Position numbers and translations under genes: made by a program. Below, in pieces: positions 32,400-42,290 of a stretch of DNA of 64,000 nt (position 1 is its first letter; each line of letters opens with the position of its first letter). Below the pieces are notes generated by a model. It saw only the letters and a list, made by a program, of their open reading frames with translations, was not told the DNA's origin and did no database searches. The DNA comes from 13-2-20CM-66-19 sp036273735 (GTDB lineage: Bacteria; Pseudomonadota; Gammaproteobacteria; Steroidobacterales; Steroidobacteraceae): NCBI GenBank assembly GCA_036273735.1, contig DASUHA010000023.1, positions 1 to 64,000 of the forward strand, given 5' to 3'.

Positions 32400-32645
32400 T
32401 TGGAGAAATTCAGGAGCCTCGAGCATCTCAAAGCGCAGATTACGGTGGTTCGTTGGCATCTCGATGCCGCGACACTCGGCAATGGCGACAAGAAGCGGCG
32501 GCACCTCGATAGTGCGGCTCTAACCTATCAGGGTGCGCTCGAGCTGATGGCCCAACTCGCTCTCTCGGATGAAGATCATGCGGCGGTCACGAAACAACTC
32601 GCAGACCTCAAGGAGCGTCTGCGGGCCGCCGGCCAGAATGTGTAG
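32400..32645 (+). CDS. Hypothetical small helical protein
   Basis: About 81 residues from TTG at 32400 (or a longer form): EKFRSLEHLKAQITVVRWHL and a long amphipathic helical C-terminus LALSDEDHAAVTKQLADLKERL. Coding composition is convincing from here but not upstream, so the start is chosen by helix limits and a preceding GCGAGG. No family identified. Confidence 0.5.
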   Translation: MEKFRSLEHLKAQITVVRWHLDAATLGNGDKKRRHLDSAALTYQGALELMAQLALSDEDHAAVTKQLADLKERLRAAGQNV

Positions 32646-32754
32646 CGTGGGGTGAAGCGGAGCCATTCCCGCCCACCTGCCCGGATCAGACACCCGCTGC
32701 GGAGTGGGACCGAAAGTTGCGCTCAACCTCGCAAACTGCCTAGGAGCCCATCGC

Positions 32755-32907
32755 ATGCTGTACTACGCCGTCGTCTTCCTCATCATCGCCGTCGTAGCGG
32801 GGATCCTCGGCTTCTGGGCATTGGCCGCCACGGCCGCCTGGATAGCCAAGGTCATCTTCGTCATCTTCCTCATTCTCGCGCTGCTTTCCTTCCTGCGCCG
32901 AGCCTGA
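32755..32907 (+). CDS. DUF1328 (YtjA-like) small membrane protein
   Basis: A 50-residue two-helix membrane protein: MLYYAVVFLIIAVVAGILGF, ALAATAAWIAKVIFVIF, ending LSFLRRA. This is the full DUF1328 family pattern. ATG preceded by AGGAG. It is a common stress-linked small protein; its role is unclear. Confidence 0.85.
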   Translation: MLYYAVVFLIIAVVAGILGFWALAATAAWIAKVIFVIFLILALLSFLRRA

Positions 32908-32918
32908 CGAAGCGAAGA

Positions 32919-33446
32919 TCAGTTGGGCGGCCGCGCTCCGGATGAGGGGCGCGGCCGCACCTCGCCATGCTCGCCCGGCTGCCCGGGCTCACCCGCGCTC
33001 GAGGCGGTGAGCCCGAACAGCCGCTGCATGCGGCTCGCCGGCACGTCCCAGTACTCCGCCTCCTCCACCGTGACTTCGAGGAGGCCGAGATCCGGGTCGT
33101 CGAGCCCTGATGGAAACCAGGGCTTCACGCGCTGGGTCCAGAGCTCGCGGGCCTTCTCCTCATCCCGCAACAGCCGCACGCGCCCGGAGATCGACACGAA
33201 GGCCTGCCGCGCCACATCGGCGTAGCTCAAGTTGACTTTACGGTGTTGGTCCATCTCACCTACTTTGCGCGTGGAGAGGTTGGTGAAGAACCAGAGGCGC
33301 CCCTCCTGATCCATCTCCAGCGTCATGAGCGGGCGGCTTCGCAGTGTCCCGTCCGGCTCCTCGGTCGTGAGCATCGCGACTTCTGCGTCGGCGATGAGAT
33401 CAGCCAGCCGTGCGAGTCCAGGGTCGTTTTGAGTGCGCTTTTTCAT
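32919..33446 (-). CDS. Pyridoxamine 5'-phosphate oxidase-like, general stress protein 26 family
   Basis: A 175-residue split-barrel flavin-binding protein: MLTTEEPDGTLRSRPLMTL, LWFFTNLSTRKVGEM and YADVARQAFVSISGRV are hallmarks of the GSP26 group. It likely binds FMN/FAD or a similar cofactor; no enzymatic activity can be set. The C-terminal 25 residues are Pro/Gly-rich. Its start overlaps the 3' end of the PQQ dehydrogenase gene by 47 bp, so the pair is coupled. Confidence 0.87.
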   Translation of the reverse strand: MKKRTQNDPGLARLADLIADAEVAMLTTEEPDGTLRSRPLMTLEMDQEGRLWFFTNLSTRKVGEMDQHRKVNLSYADVARQAFVSISGRVRLLRDEEKARELWTQRVKPWFPSGLDDPDLGLLEVTVEEAEYWDVPASRMQRLFGLTASSAGEPGQPGEHGEVRPRPSSGARPPN

Positions 33447-35637
33447 GCGAGACGGCGGCAGCAGGCTTCATGCCGTCTGCAGCCGCCCCGGGCGGCAAAG
33501 CGAAGGTCAGGAGGGATCGTCCAATGACGACGGATACGAACTGCTCGCCCGACACCGAGAAGGTGACCGGAGCGGCATAGGTGCTTCCCCCCGCGCCCAC
33601 GCTCCAGAGCGTCCGTCCGGAACGCGCATCCAAGGCAAAGAACTGACCGTCGGCAGCGGCAAACACCAGCCCTCCGTGGGTGCTCAGCAGCCCCGACACG
33701 GTGGAGTCACCGGTGCGCTCGCGCTCACGATGCTCCCAGACGAGCTTGCCGCTGTAGGCGTCCACAGCCCGAATGGCCGTATAGAACGACACCTCGGAGC
33801 TGGGAAGCGAGTAGAGCGTCGGGAAAAAGGTCATTCCCTGCTCCAGGGCCGGGATGAAGGTCACTCCGAGGTCGGGGTCGTAGCTCGGCGGCCACCAGTT
33901 GGTCCCTCCACGGGCGCTCGGGAATACCTCGTGTCCGCGGGGATTGGTGCTCACCGGCGCGAGGATCGGCCGGCCCCGGGCGTCGAGCCCGGTGGCCCAG
34001 TTCTCGCGGACGAAGGGTACGCCACGGATGAAGGCACCCGTGATGCGATCGAGGACGTAGTAGAAGCCGTTGCGGTTCGCCCAGAGAAGGCGCTCGTCAT
34101 CCTGACCGTTTACCGTGCGATCGGCGATGAGCGGCACTTGGACGGAATCCCAGTCGTGAGTGTCGGCAGGAGTGGACTGGAAATACCAGAGGAGCTTGCC
34201 GGTGCTGCCGTTGAGCGCGATCATCGAGTTGGAATAGAGATTGGTGCCTCTGCGGGTCGAGGCGTCGAAATCCGGCCGCGGCCCGCCGACTCCCCAGTAG
34301 AGCAGATCGCGCGCCGGATCGTAGGAGCCCGTCATCCAGGGGCCGGCGCCGCCCGTACGCCAGGAGTCGCCTTCCCACGTGTCGTGTCCGGGTTGCCCGG
34401 GGCCAGGGATCGACATGAAGCGCCAGCGCAGTGCGCCGGTCCTGACATCGTAAGCCGCTATGTAACCACGCCCCTCGCCCGTTGGCGTCGTGACACCGAC
34501 AACCACGAGATCCCTGTACGCAAGCGGTGCCCCGCTGATCCACGTGCCGGGATAGGCGCCCACGCGTTGCTCCCAGAGCACCTTACCGGTGGCCGCGGAC
34601 AACGCCGTGAGCGTCGAATTCCAGGTCGCGACGAAGAGGCGCTTGCCGAGTAGCGCCACTCCACGGTTCTGTCCGAGCGGCCCTTCTCCGCCGCCCTCCA
34701 CTTTGAAGGGATGGTCGTGCTCCCAGAGCTCGTTGCCCGTGAGCGCATCGAGCGCCATCACCTCCCCTTCGGGCCCCGTGATGTAGAGGATCCCGTTGCG
34801 CTCGAGCGGCGAGCACTCGATCTTCCATCGGTTGCCCGGGAAGGGATACAACCAGCGCAGCGCCAGCTTCGATACATTGCCCGTATTGATGCCGGTCAGC
34901 GTGCTGAACCGGTTGGAGGTGTAGGCGCCACCGTAAGTCAGCCAGTCAGCTCCGGCCGCCTTCGTCCCTGCCAGCTCCTCGGGTGAGACCTCGACCGCAT
35001 CGAGCCTGGCCGCCAGGTCTGTCGGAATCTGCTTCTCGTTCGCCGGCACGCGCAGCGAGCTCACATAGCTCACGAGCTCCCAAAGCTCATCGCGCGGGAG
35101 CGGATGCGGCGGCATCCCCGTACCGGGCACTCCATCGCGGATCGTCCGGTAGAGTGCCCAAGGCGTATCGCCGCGAGCGAGGATGCGTCCGGCGAGCGCG
35201 GGAGCGCCCGGTCCGCCCGTGCCGTCCGGGGCGTGGCAGCCGGCACACCGATCGGCATAGAGCGAGGCGCCTTTCGCCTTCTGCGCGGCGCTGAGCGGCG
35301 GCAGCTGGATAACCGGGAAGGGGTTTCGGGTACCCGGGAGCCGGCTGAGTTTTGTCTGACCCGATCCGGGCAGCATCATGACCATGAGGTCATCGAACCC
35401 GATCTCCGGGAGCCTGCCCGTGACCTCGAGCCAGAGCGTTTGGGCTCTCCAGCGAAAGACAGGGAGGACGAGGACGGTGATGCCGGCGAGTGCGATCACG
35501 CCCACTATCCAGCCTGCGAGCCTCCAGCGGGCCTTGCGCGGCGACGGGTGCTTCGTCACCAGGGCCAGCTCCCGCTCACTCGCGCCCCTGGGCGGGGGCC
35601 GCTCGTTGAGATCCGGCGGTTTGATTTCCGGGCGCAT
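33400..35637 (-). CDS. Membrane-anchored PQQ-dependent dehydrogenase with N-terminal cytochrome c domain
   Basis: A 745-residue quinoprotein. After a basic N-terminus and one membrane helix (LAGWIVGVIALAGITVLVL), a cytochrome c domain has CAGCH (about residue 130) and a Met ligand in GTGMPPHPL. The remaining 540 residues form an eight-blade PQQ propeller with the repeat tryptophan motifs ALDALTGNELWEH, ALSAATGKVLWEQ, AYDVRTGALRWRF and ALDARSGRTLWSV. It resembles alcohol/aldose-type dehydrogenases of the periplasm; substrate cannot be told. The heme here is N-terminal rather than C-terminal as in quinohemoprotein alcohol dehydrogenases. Confidence 0.85.
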   Translation of the reverse strand: MRPEIKPPDLNERPPPRGASERELALVTKHPSPRKARWRLAGWIVGVIALAGITVLVLPVFRWRAQTLWLEVTGRLPEIGFDDLMVMMLPGSGQTKLSRLPGTRNPFPVIQLPPLSAAQKAKGASLYADRCAGCHAPDGTGGPGAPALAGRILARGDTPWALYRTIRDGVPGTGMPPHPLPRDELWELVSYVSSLRVPANEKQIPTDLAARLDAVEVSPEELAGTKAAGADWLTYGGAYTSNRFSTLTGINTGNVSKLALRWLYPFPGNRWKIECSPLERNGILYITGPEGEVMALDALTGNELWEHDHPFKVEGGGEGPLGQNRGVALLGKRLFVATWNSTLTALSAATGKVLWEQRVGAYPGTWISGAPLAYRDLVVVGVTTPTGEGRGYIAAYDVRTGALRWRFMSIPGPGQPGHDTWEGDSWRTGGAGPWMTGSYDPARDLLYWGVGGPRPDFDASTRRGTNLYSNSMIALNGSTGKLLWYFQSTPADTHDWDSVQVPLIADRTVNGQDDERLLWANRNGFYYVLDRITGAFIRGVPFVRENWATGLDARGRPILAPVSTNPRGHEVFPSARGGTNWWPPSYDPDLGVTFIPALEQGMTFFPTLYSLPSSEVSFYTAIRAVDAYSGKLVWEHRERERTGDSTVSGLLSTHGGLVFAAADGQFFALDARSGRTLWSVGAGGSTYAAPVTFSVSGEQFVSVVIGRSLLTFALPPGAAADGMKPAAAVSHEKAHSKRPWTRTAG

Positions 35638-35667
35638 CGAGGTGCGGGGTCAGATCCTGCGTGAGCG

Positions 35668-36897
35668 CTAATGTCCTCGGGGCGGCGGACGCCCCGAGGA
35701 GGCGACGCTTGCGCTGCGCCTGTGCCCGCCGGCCGCGACCACCGCAGAAGCGATCTCCTCGTAAGCCGCATCGCGGGCGGACTGACAGGAGAGTTGCGCG
35801 AGCACGCGCCTGCTCCCCTGCGTCAGCGCGGCTGCAACTGCCGTGTCCGTGAGCGCGAGCGTCAACCCGTCAGCGAGGCCGGCCGCATCGGGTCGCGTGA
35901 GGATCGCGCACTCGCGAGTGAGAAGTTGGGTATGGACCAGCGTGTCCGTCGCCACGACCGGCCGCGCCGAGGCGAGATACGAGAGCAGCTTGCCGGGCGG
36001 ATTGATGCCCTGAATGCGCGGTGAGACCAACACGTCCGCCGCCGCGAGGTACGCCGCAATCTCGGCCTGGGGGCGCGCCCGCTCGAGGATCACCCGCTCC
36101 GCGATCCCGAGACGCTCTGCGGTCGCGCGCAGCTCCGAGATCTCAGGTTCCGCGCCCCCTACGAGGAGGAGCCGCGCGTCCGGTACCAAGACCAGCACTC
36201 GCGGGAGCGCCTCGAGGAGCAGGTCCAGCGCCTGCAGCGCCACGAACGAGCCGGTATAGACGATCAGCTTCTCGTGCGCCCCGATCTGATGGCGTGCGCG
36301 AATGGCCGCGCCATCTGCCGTATCGGACGCGTCCTGAAGCTCGAAATAGTTGGTGAGCTCGATGCAGCGCGCAGCCGGCCAGGCGGTGCGGGCGGCGCGC
36401 GCCACGGCCGGCGAGATGGCGACGACCGCGCAGGCGCCCCGCACGCAGGTGCGCTCGACCCAGCGAAAGAGCGCCACCACCGAGCGGCTCTGGCTGAATT
36501 TCCAGTCCGTGATCTGGAGCGGCAGGCTCGAGTGCATGTCATAGACATACGGGATGTGAAACAGCGCGCCGGCAATGCGTGCGAGGAGCGCGGCCTCCTC
36601 GTGGGCGTAGAGCGCATCGTAGCGCTCACGGCAGAGCCTGCCGATGAGGCTGGCGAAGAGGAGCACGTCGAGCCAGATCTTCCGTCCCGAGGGGCCCGCC
36701 CGCAACGAGCGGCAGAAGTGCGGCCCGCGGGCCCGAAAGAGCCGCGCGTCGAGGCCCGGCGGCGGCTCGCCGATCCCGTATGTCAGAATGTCCACCTGAT
36801 GTCCCTGGGCCACCAGCTCCCGGGCGCGGTGATAGGCGCTGAGCGGAGTGCCGCGGGGGGCATAGAAGGCTTGCGGGACGATCTTGAGGATGCGCAT
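35668..36897 (-). CDS. Family 4 glycosyltransferase
   Basis: A 409-residue GT-B transferase. It has the N-terminal Gly-rich acceptor domain (PQAFYAPRGTPLSAYHRARELVAQGHQVDIL) and the C-terminal donor domain (LIVYTGSFVALQALDLLLEAL, LLLVGGAEPEI, NPPGKLLSYLASARPVVATD). It is the first of a sugar-polymer cluster here. The sequence GSFVALQALDLL is the GT4 G-loop. Sugar specificity unknown. It lies between the PQQ dehydrogenase (30 bp) and the YdjC-type deacetylase (45 bp) on the same strand. Confidence 0.85.
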   Translation of the reverse strand: MRILKIVPQAFYAPRGTPLSAYHRARELVAQGHQVDILTYGIGEPPPGLDARLFRARGPHFCRSLRAGPSGRKIWLDVLLFASLIGRLCRERYDALYAHEEAALLARIAGALFHIPYVYDMHSSLPLQITDWKFSQSRSVVALFRWVERTCVRGACAVVAISPAVARAARTAWPAARCIELTNYFELQDASDTADGAAIRARHQIGAHEKLIVYTGSFVALQALDLLLEALPRVLVLVPDARLLLVGGAEPEISELRATAERLGIAERVILERARPQAEIAAYLAAADVLVSPRIQGINPPGKLLSYLASARPVVATDTLVHTQLLTRECAILTRPDAAGLADGLTLALTDTAVAAALTQGSRRVLAQLSCQSARDAAYEEIASAVVAAGGHRRSASVASSGRPPPRGH

Positions 36898-36942
36898 AAG
36901 ACTGCTGTCGGGTCCGTCAGAGCTCCATGATCGGCAGGCCGC

Positions 36943-37842
36943 TCATACTCGCCAATAACTCACCAGCGCAGCGCCGCTGGCGGCCAACAGCGTGCGAAAT
37001 TCCTGGGACAACAGATATTCGAGCTCGTTCTCCCTTCTGTGGCTGCCCGGCTTGCCGGCATCGGCCGCGGCTGTCCCCGGATGGCAACAGATCTCGATGG
37101 GCACCGGCGCCGCTGCGGGAGCGCCCGTCAGTGGCGCAAGAGTCCTGCCGGCAGCGAGATCCCGGAGGTCGACCGTACGCTCGGGTGAGCGTAACCCGGC
37201 ACGCGCGAATACCCGCGCTGCATGCCGTGCTGCGATTTCACGCGCCAGCGTTGAGAGACCGTGCACGCTTCGCCAGCTTCCGAGCCGTGTAATTCTGACT
37301 CTTTCGATTCCAAACCGTGGCAATACGCGGGCTACCGCGGTGCAGACGATCGGCAGTTGATGCAGGTGTTTGTGACCGTCGAGATGAGAGACTCTGACGC
37401 CGGCATCGCGCAACATCCCGACCTGCGCGGTGACTTCCGCCTCGAGCTGCGGCAGCGACAGCTTCCCGGCCAGCGCGTGTGCCGCCAGCGTGCGCTTGCG
37501 CAGAAACTGTCCATTCGCATCCATCAATGTCGCTCCCCGAGTGAGCGGTCTGCCCTCGCAGAGGTTGAGGTGAATACCGAAGCTCGCCTGCTGTGCGAGC
37601 TGTGGCATTCGCCGCAACGCGTCCGCCGTCCCGGGCATGTTGACCATGACCGAGGTGCTGGTCACGACACCGGCCTCGATACCCAGGCATATCCCCTCGG
37701 TGATGTCCCCGGTCTCGCCGAAATCATCCGCATGGATGATCACGGGAAGGTGGACCCGACGCTGACGGGAGGGTATGGCCGCCTGTGAATGTGTTCGAAG
37801 TGGGTGCGCCGCGGACACGCTCCTGGGCTTAGCAGGAAGCAT
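36943..37842 (-). CDS. YdjC/HpnK-type carbohydrate deacetylase
   Basis: A 266-299-residue protein of the ChbG/HpnK/YdjC superfamily: IIHADDFGETGDITEGI (metal Asp pair), GIHLNLCEGRPL and HLDGHKHLHQLP (metal His). These enzymes remove N-acetyl groups from sugar or lipid sugars. HpnK relatives act near hopanoid genes; here it is beside EPS genes. The start is uncertain: 37842 (ATG, GAGG upstream) gives 299 residues; a GTG at 37743 begins exactly where homology starts. Frame extension to 38052 runs into the divergent gene and is unlikely. Confidence 0.8.
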   Translation of the reverse strand: MLPAKPRSVSAAHPLRTHSQAAIPSRQRRVHLPVIIHADDFGETGDITEGICLGIEAGVVTSTSVMVNMPGTADALRRMPQLAQQASFGIHLNLCEGRPLTRGATLMDANGQFLRKRTLAAHALAGKLSLPQLEAEVTAQVGMLRDAGVRVSHLDGHKHLHQLPIVCTAVARVLPRFGIERVRITRLGSWRSVHGLSTLAREIAARHAARVFARAGLRSPERTVDLRDLAAGRTLAPLTGAPAAAPVPIEICCHPGTAAADAGKPGSHRRENELEYLLSQEFRTLLAASGAALVSYWRV

Positions 37843-37921
37843 TCCCGCGAGCCTCGCGGACGCGAGCAGGAGCTCGGCCGGCGTCGTGGAGGCGCCCGCC
37901 GGGCCTGCATATTGCAGGGGG

Positions 37922-39127
37922 ATGAGGATGTCATCGCAGATGAGCTCAGGGCCTGAGTCGATGAAGCCGACGCCCGGGCATTCCCCCGGCAAAGAGCCGT
38001 GGCGGTATCGTGGTGCACGCGCCGCGCGCGGCATCGTTGGCCTCCTGCGCACACGCTATCCCCGATTCCTCTTCGGGTTGGCGCCTGCCGCCGGTGAGAT
38101 CCCCGTGTTCATCTTCCACGAGGTGCGGGCAGAGGTTTTCGCGCGCCAGGTCGAGTTCCTGCACGGCAACGGCTATCGCACTCTGTCGGTCGCAGAGTTC
38201 CTTGCCCTGAGCGCCCGCAAGGGCGGACCGCGAGGGGGCCGGCACGTGCTCCTCACATTCGATGATGCGCGCTTGAACTTCCATCAGACCGCCCTGCCGG
38301 TTCTACGCGCCACCGGCGCGCACGCGGCCCTCTTCGCCCCGACCCTGTGGATGGACAACTCGGGGCCGCCCGGCGCGGAGCGCTTCATGGACTGGGCGCA
38401 GTTGCGCGAATGCGTCGAGTCGGGCTTGGTGGATGTCGGCTCGCACGCGCATCGACATGCGCTCGTGTTCGATGGCGATCGCCTCGCGGGCTTCGCCACA
38501 CCCTGGCTCCTCGAGCGATACGACATCTATGACTGGCCGATGCGCCACGGCGCGGGCGGCGATCGCCTCGGCCGCCCGCAGCCCGGAACTCCCATCTACG
38601 ATGCCACCCCACTGCTCTCGGCGCGCAGCCGCTACCTCGAGAGCGAGGCGCTACGCACGGCCTGCACCGAGCTCGTCGAGCGCTCGGGAGGTGACACGTT
38701 CTTCGCCCGTCCCGACTGTTACTCGCTCCTCACTCGCCTCCATCGCTCACTCGCGAGCTCCCTCCGGGGGCGCTTTGCCAGCGCGCGAGAGCTCGAGGCG
38801 CTCGTTGCGTCTGAATTCGAGCTGAGTCGAGCGGCGTTCGAAGAGCACCTGGGCTTTGCGCCGACGGCCTTCGCCTACCCCTGGGCCTTGGGCTCGCCGC
38901 TCTCCATCCGCATGGCGCGGCGCTTCGGAATCCGCTGCCTCTTCGGCGTGGCCACCGATTACGGCCGCTCGCGCGCGCTACGGCGAGCGGGCGGTGAGCC
39001 GCAGGTCTTTGGCCGCATGAAGAGCGACTGGCTCGAGCTCCTGCCGGGCAGGAACCGCGCCCGCCTCCTGCCGGTGCTCGCACGCAAGGTGGCGGCATTC
39101 GCCGGCCAGCAACATCTGGCGCACTGA
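37922..39127 (+). CDS. Polysaccharide deacetylase family protein (NodB-type)
   Basis: A 401-residue protein with the NodB fold: LLTFDDARLNF (catalytic Asp plus metal Asp), and GSHAHRHALV (metal His). A C-terminal AYPWALGSPLSIRMARRFGI is typical of the family's last strand. No signal peptide, as in XrtA/PEP-CTERM-associated deacetylases; it probably deacetylates a lipid-linked or nascent polymer. ATG at 37922 or 37928 has GGGGG-type SD nearby. It heads a four-gene operon with GT4, AsnB and flippase. Confidence 0.82.
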   Translation: MRMSSQMSSGPESMKPTPGHSPGKEPWRYRGARAARGIVGLLRTRYPRFLFGLAPAAGEIPVFIFHEVRAEVFARQVEFLHGNGYRTLSVAEFLALSARKGGPRGGRHVLLTFDDARLNFHQTALPVLRATGAHAALFAPTLWMDNSGPPGAERFMDWAQLRECVESGLVDVGSHAHRHALVFDGDRLAGFATPWLLERYDIYDWPMRHGAGGDRLGRPQPGTPIYDATPLLSARSRYLESEALRTACTELVERSGGDTFFARPDCYSLLTRLHRSLASSLRGRFASARELEALVASEFELSRAAFEEHLGFAPTAFAYPWALGSPLSIRMARRFGIRCLFGVATDYGRSRALRRAGGEPQVFGRMKSDWLELLPGRNRARLLPVLARKVAAFAGQQHLAH

Positions 39128-39129
39128 TC

Positions 39130-40308
39130 ATGCCGGGCCGAACCATCGGTGTCATGGGGCGCCTCCTCGACCAGGCCGACGGCCTCGGCGTCTATGCCCG
39201 CCATCTGCTGCAACACCTCGTGAGCCTCGATGCGGGATCGCGCTACATCGTTTTCCTCGCGAGCCCGGCGGCCCGCGATCTCTTCGCAGGCTCGAGGAAC
39301 GTCGAGGTGCAGGTGCTTAAGTCCCGCAGCCGCCTCCTCTGGGACCAGGTGCTCATCCCGCGAGCGGCGCGCCGGCTCGGCGTGGATCTTCTTTTCAACC
39401 CGAAGTTCTCGCTCCCGCTTTTCTCCCGCATCCCGGGAATCTTCATCCTCCAGAGCTGCGACTGGTACGTGAACCCGGGGAACTATCCCTGGTGGGACAA
39501 CCTTTACATCCGTGCCATGCTGCCGCTTTACTGTCGCAAGGCGCGGGCGATCCTCGCGATCTCGCAGGCAGCGCTAGATGAGCTTCGCCGCCACGGGCTG
39601 AAGCTCCCCCGCGCGATCGTGACTCACGCCGGTGTCGGCCCCCGCTTCACCGCCGAGCGCGATGATGGCGAGTTGCAGCAGTTCCGCCGCGACCATGCGC
39701 TGCCCGAGCGCTTCATCCTCACGGTTGCGCGCGTTCTTCATACCGGCCACGACGGTCTCCCCGATTACCCGGGGGGCAACAACGAGCGCCTGATGCGCGC
39801 CTACCGGCAGTACCGCCAGCGTGCCGCACAGCCGCTGCCGCTCGTCGTCGCCGGCAAGCGCGTCAAGGAATACCTCCTTGCCCGGGGCTTCGGACCCGCC
39901 GATCTCGAGGGGGTGCATTTCATCGGGTTCGTGCCCAACGAGCGCCTGCATGCCGCTTACCGGCTCGCCGACTGCTTCGTGCTCGCAACACTCTGTGAAA
40001 GCTTCGGCCTGCCGATCCTGGAGGCACTCGCCACGGGATGTCCTGCCATCGTACCCAACACCGGCGCCGGTCCCGAGGTCGCAGGAGCCGCCGCCCGGCT
40101 CGTCGATCCCTATAGTGAGGCTGACCTGACGCAGGCATTGCTCGAAGTCACCCACTCGCAGTCACTGCGGGGCGAGTTGCGCGCGGCAGGTCTCGAGCGT
40201 GCGCGTCATTTCGGCTGGCCGCAGGCGGCCCGGCGGGTGCTCGAGGCCTTCGATGCGGTGCTGTCGGCGGACCCGTCCCAGGCACGCACTTGGGCGGTGC
40301 GGCGGTAG
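39130..40308 (+). CDS. Family 4 glycosyltransferase
   Basis: A 392-residue GT4 enzyme. Donor-binding features are clear: FILTVARVLHTGHDGLPDYPG, then the E-x7-E motif CESFGLPILEALATGCPAIV at about residues 290-310. The mannosyl/glucosyl-type specificity cannot be told. It begins 2 bp after the deacetylase stop and is followed by the AsnB gene, so is likely cotranslated. Confidence 0.88.
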   Translation: MPGRTIGVMGRLLDQADGLGVYARHLLQHLVSLDAGSRYIVFLASPAARDLFAGSRNVEVQVLKSRSRLLWDQVLIPRAARRLGVDLLFNPKFSLPLFSRIPGIFILQSCDWYVNPGNYPWWDNLYIRAMLPLYCRKARAILAISQAALDELRRHGLKLPRAIVTHAGVGPRFTAERDDGELQQFRRDHALPERFILTVARVLHTGHDGLPDYPGGNNERLMRAYRQYRQRAAQPLPLVVAGKRVKEYLLARGFGPADLEGVHFIGFVPNERLHAAYRLADCFVLATLCESFGLPILEALATGCPAIVPNTGAGPEVAGAAARLVDPYSEADLTQALLEVTHSQSLRGELRAAGLERARHFGWPQAARRVLEAFDAVLSADPSQARTWAVRR

Positions 40309-40343
40309 GGACGGAATGACAGAGCAAGGATAAAGGGGGCCTC

Positions 40344-42290
40344 ATGTGCGGCATCTGCGGATTCAACTGGAGCGATGAGCGTCTGATCGAGCGGATGAAG
40401 GCGCGGCTCGTGCACCGTGGCCCGGATGATCATGGCAGTTACGTGGCAGAAGGCGTCTCACTCGGGCACCGCCGGCTCACCATCATCGATCTGAGCGATG
40501 CGGGAAGACAGCCGCTTTCGAACGAGGACGGCACCGTCTGGATCACCTTCAACGGGGAGATCTACAACCATCTCGAGCTGCGCTCGCGCCTCGAGTCCAA
40601 GGGCCACGTGTTTCGCAGCCGCAGCGACACCGAGGCGATCGTCCACGCGTACGAGGAATACGGGCTCGAGTTCGCCCGGCATCTCACCGGCATGTTCGCG
40701 CTCGCCATCTGGGATGCGCCCAGGCGGCGCCTCGTGTTGGCGCGCGACCGGCTCGGTCTCAAGCCCCTTTACTACACGCTCGAGGATGGGCGGGTGCGCT
40801 TCGCCTCCGAGATCAAGGCCCTGCTCGCCGATCCCGCCCTGAAACGAGGGCTCCGCCGCCAAGGGCTGCTCGATCTTCTCGGCTACGAGTTCGTACCGGC
40901 GCCGGACACGCTCTTCGAGGGTATCAGGAAGCTCCTTCCGGGCTGCCTCCTCACCGTCGAGGGAGGACGCGCGCGTCTCACGCGCTATTGGTCGCTCGAG
41001 ACGCAGGAGATCGAGCCCACCGAGGAGGCGCTGGCGGACCTCCTCGAGAGTGCGAGCGCCGATCACACCATGAGCGATGTCCCGCTCGGCGCCTTCCTCT
41101 CGGGCGGAATCGACTCGAGTACGGTCGTGAGCTTCCTCAGCCGCTCGGTGCCGGCAGGACTTCAGACGTTCGCTCTCGGCTATCGCGAGGCCTCCTTCAG
41201 CGAGTTCGAGTATGCGCGCCGAGTCGCCGAGCATTTCCATACCCGCCATACCGAGCTTCTCGTGCAGCCCGTCGATGCGTCCGTGATTCAGCGCTCGGTA
41301 TGGCATCTCGATGAGCCGACCACCGATCCCTCGAACCTGCCTTTCATGCTCATCTGCGCCGAGGCGCGCCGCTACGTGAAAGTCTGCCTGAGCGGCGATG
41401 GCGGCGATGAGATCCTCATGGGGTACGACCGCTTCCGGGCGAGCAAGGCCAACTCCTGGCTCGAGCGGCTGCCGCTGCCGCTGCGGCAACACCTCTACCG
41501 CGCCGCGGTGGCGTGTCTACCCGACAATGAGCTCAAGAAGGGCGCCACCAATATCCTCAAGCGCTTCCTTCAGGGGGCGCTCCTCAACGCCGATGGCGAG
41601 CACATCCGCTGGCAGTACTTCAGTGATCCGGCGCAAACCAACGCGCTCCTCGAGCCGGGCTTCCTCCAGGGTCTCGACACCGATCCCTTCACGCCGGTCA
41701 AGCGCTGGTCCTCACTCGGCCCGAAGGACCGCGGTCACCGCGAGCAGTACGTCGAGCTCAACACGGTGCTGCCGGACAGCGTCCTCATGAAGGTGGACAA
41801 GATGTCCATGGCGTGCGGCCTGGAGGTGCGCCCGCCTTTCCTCGATCACCGCGTGGTCGAGTTCTGCTACTCCCTGCCGACCCATCTCAAGCTCAGGGGG
41901 CTCACCACCAAGTGGCTGCTGAAGCACACCATGAGCGAGCGGTTGCCGCCCGGGATTGCGAGGCGCGCCAAGCAGGGCTTCAGCATCCCGATGAAGAACT
42001 GGATCCGCGGCGAGCTCGCCGAGCTCACGCGGGATGAGGTCTTCTCCTCGCCCCTCATCGGAGAGCATTTCCGGCGAACCGCGCTCGAGCAGCGCTGGCA
42101 GGAGCACCAGGCGCGTCGACACAACCACAGCCATCTCTTCTGGATGCTGCTCAACCTTGCGCTCTGGGAGCGGCAGCTTCTGCGCGGCACCTCGGATCCG
42201 AGCGCCGAGCCCGAGGAAGCACGCGCTGCAGCGCCCTCGAGCGCCCAGCCCCAGTCCGGATCGCGAGCACGGCTTCAGGCCGTCTCCTGA
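40344..42290 (+). CDS. asnB: AsnB-type glutamine amidotransferase, exopolysaccharide-associated
   Basis: A 648-residue asparagine-synthetase homologue. Class II amidotransferase domain starts with Cys2 (MCGICGFNWSD) and contains HRGPDDHGSY and FNGEIYN; the synthetase domain has the PPi loop SGGIDSS and SGDGGDEILMGY. In exosortase/EPS loci such proteins are thought to amidate an acidic sugar or lipid intermediate rather than make free Asn. A second, different copy lies at 47.0-48.9 kb. The C-terminal 50 residues are Ala/Ser-rich. It overlaps the flippase by a TGATG. Confidence 0.9.
   Translation: MCGICGFNWSDERLIERMKARLVHRGPDDHGSYVAEGVSLGHRRLTIIDLSDAGRQPLSNEDGTVWITFNGEIYNHLELRSRLESKGHVFRSRSDTEAIVHAYEEYGLEFARHLTGMFALAIWDAPRRRLVLARDRLGLKPLYYTLEDGRVRFASEIKALLADPALKRGLRRQGLLDLLGYEFVPAPDTLFEGIRKLLPGCLLTVEGGRARLTRYWSLETQEIEPTEEALADLLESASADHTMSDVPLGAFLSGGIDSSTVVSFLSRSVPAGLQTFALGYREASFSEFEYARRVAEHFHTRHTELLVQPVDASVIQRSVWHLDEPTTDPSNLPFMLICAEARRYVKVCLSGDGGDEILMGYDRFRASKANSWLERLPLPLRQHLYRAAVACLPDNELKKGATNILKRFLQGALLNADGEHIRWQYFSDPAQTNALLEPGFLQGLDTDPFTPVKRWSSLGPKDRGHREQYVELNTVLPDSVLMKVDKMSMACGLEVRPPFLDHRVVEFCYSLPTHLKLRGLTTKWLLKHTMSERLPPGIARRAKQGFSIPMKNWIRGELAELTRDEVFSSPLIGEHFRRTALEQRWQEHQARRHNHSHLFWMLLNLALWERQLLRGTSDPSAEPEEARAAAPSSAQPQSGSRARLQAVS

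Noticed and set aside
40458..41492. 344-codon minus-strand frame
   Set aside because: Antisense to the first asnB; no domain.
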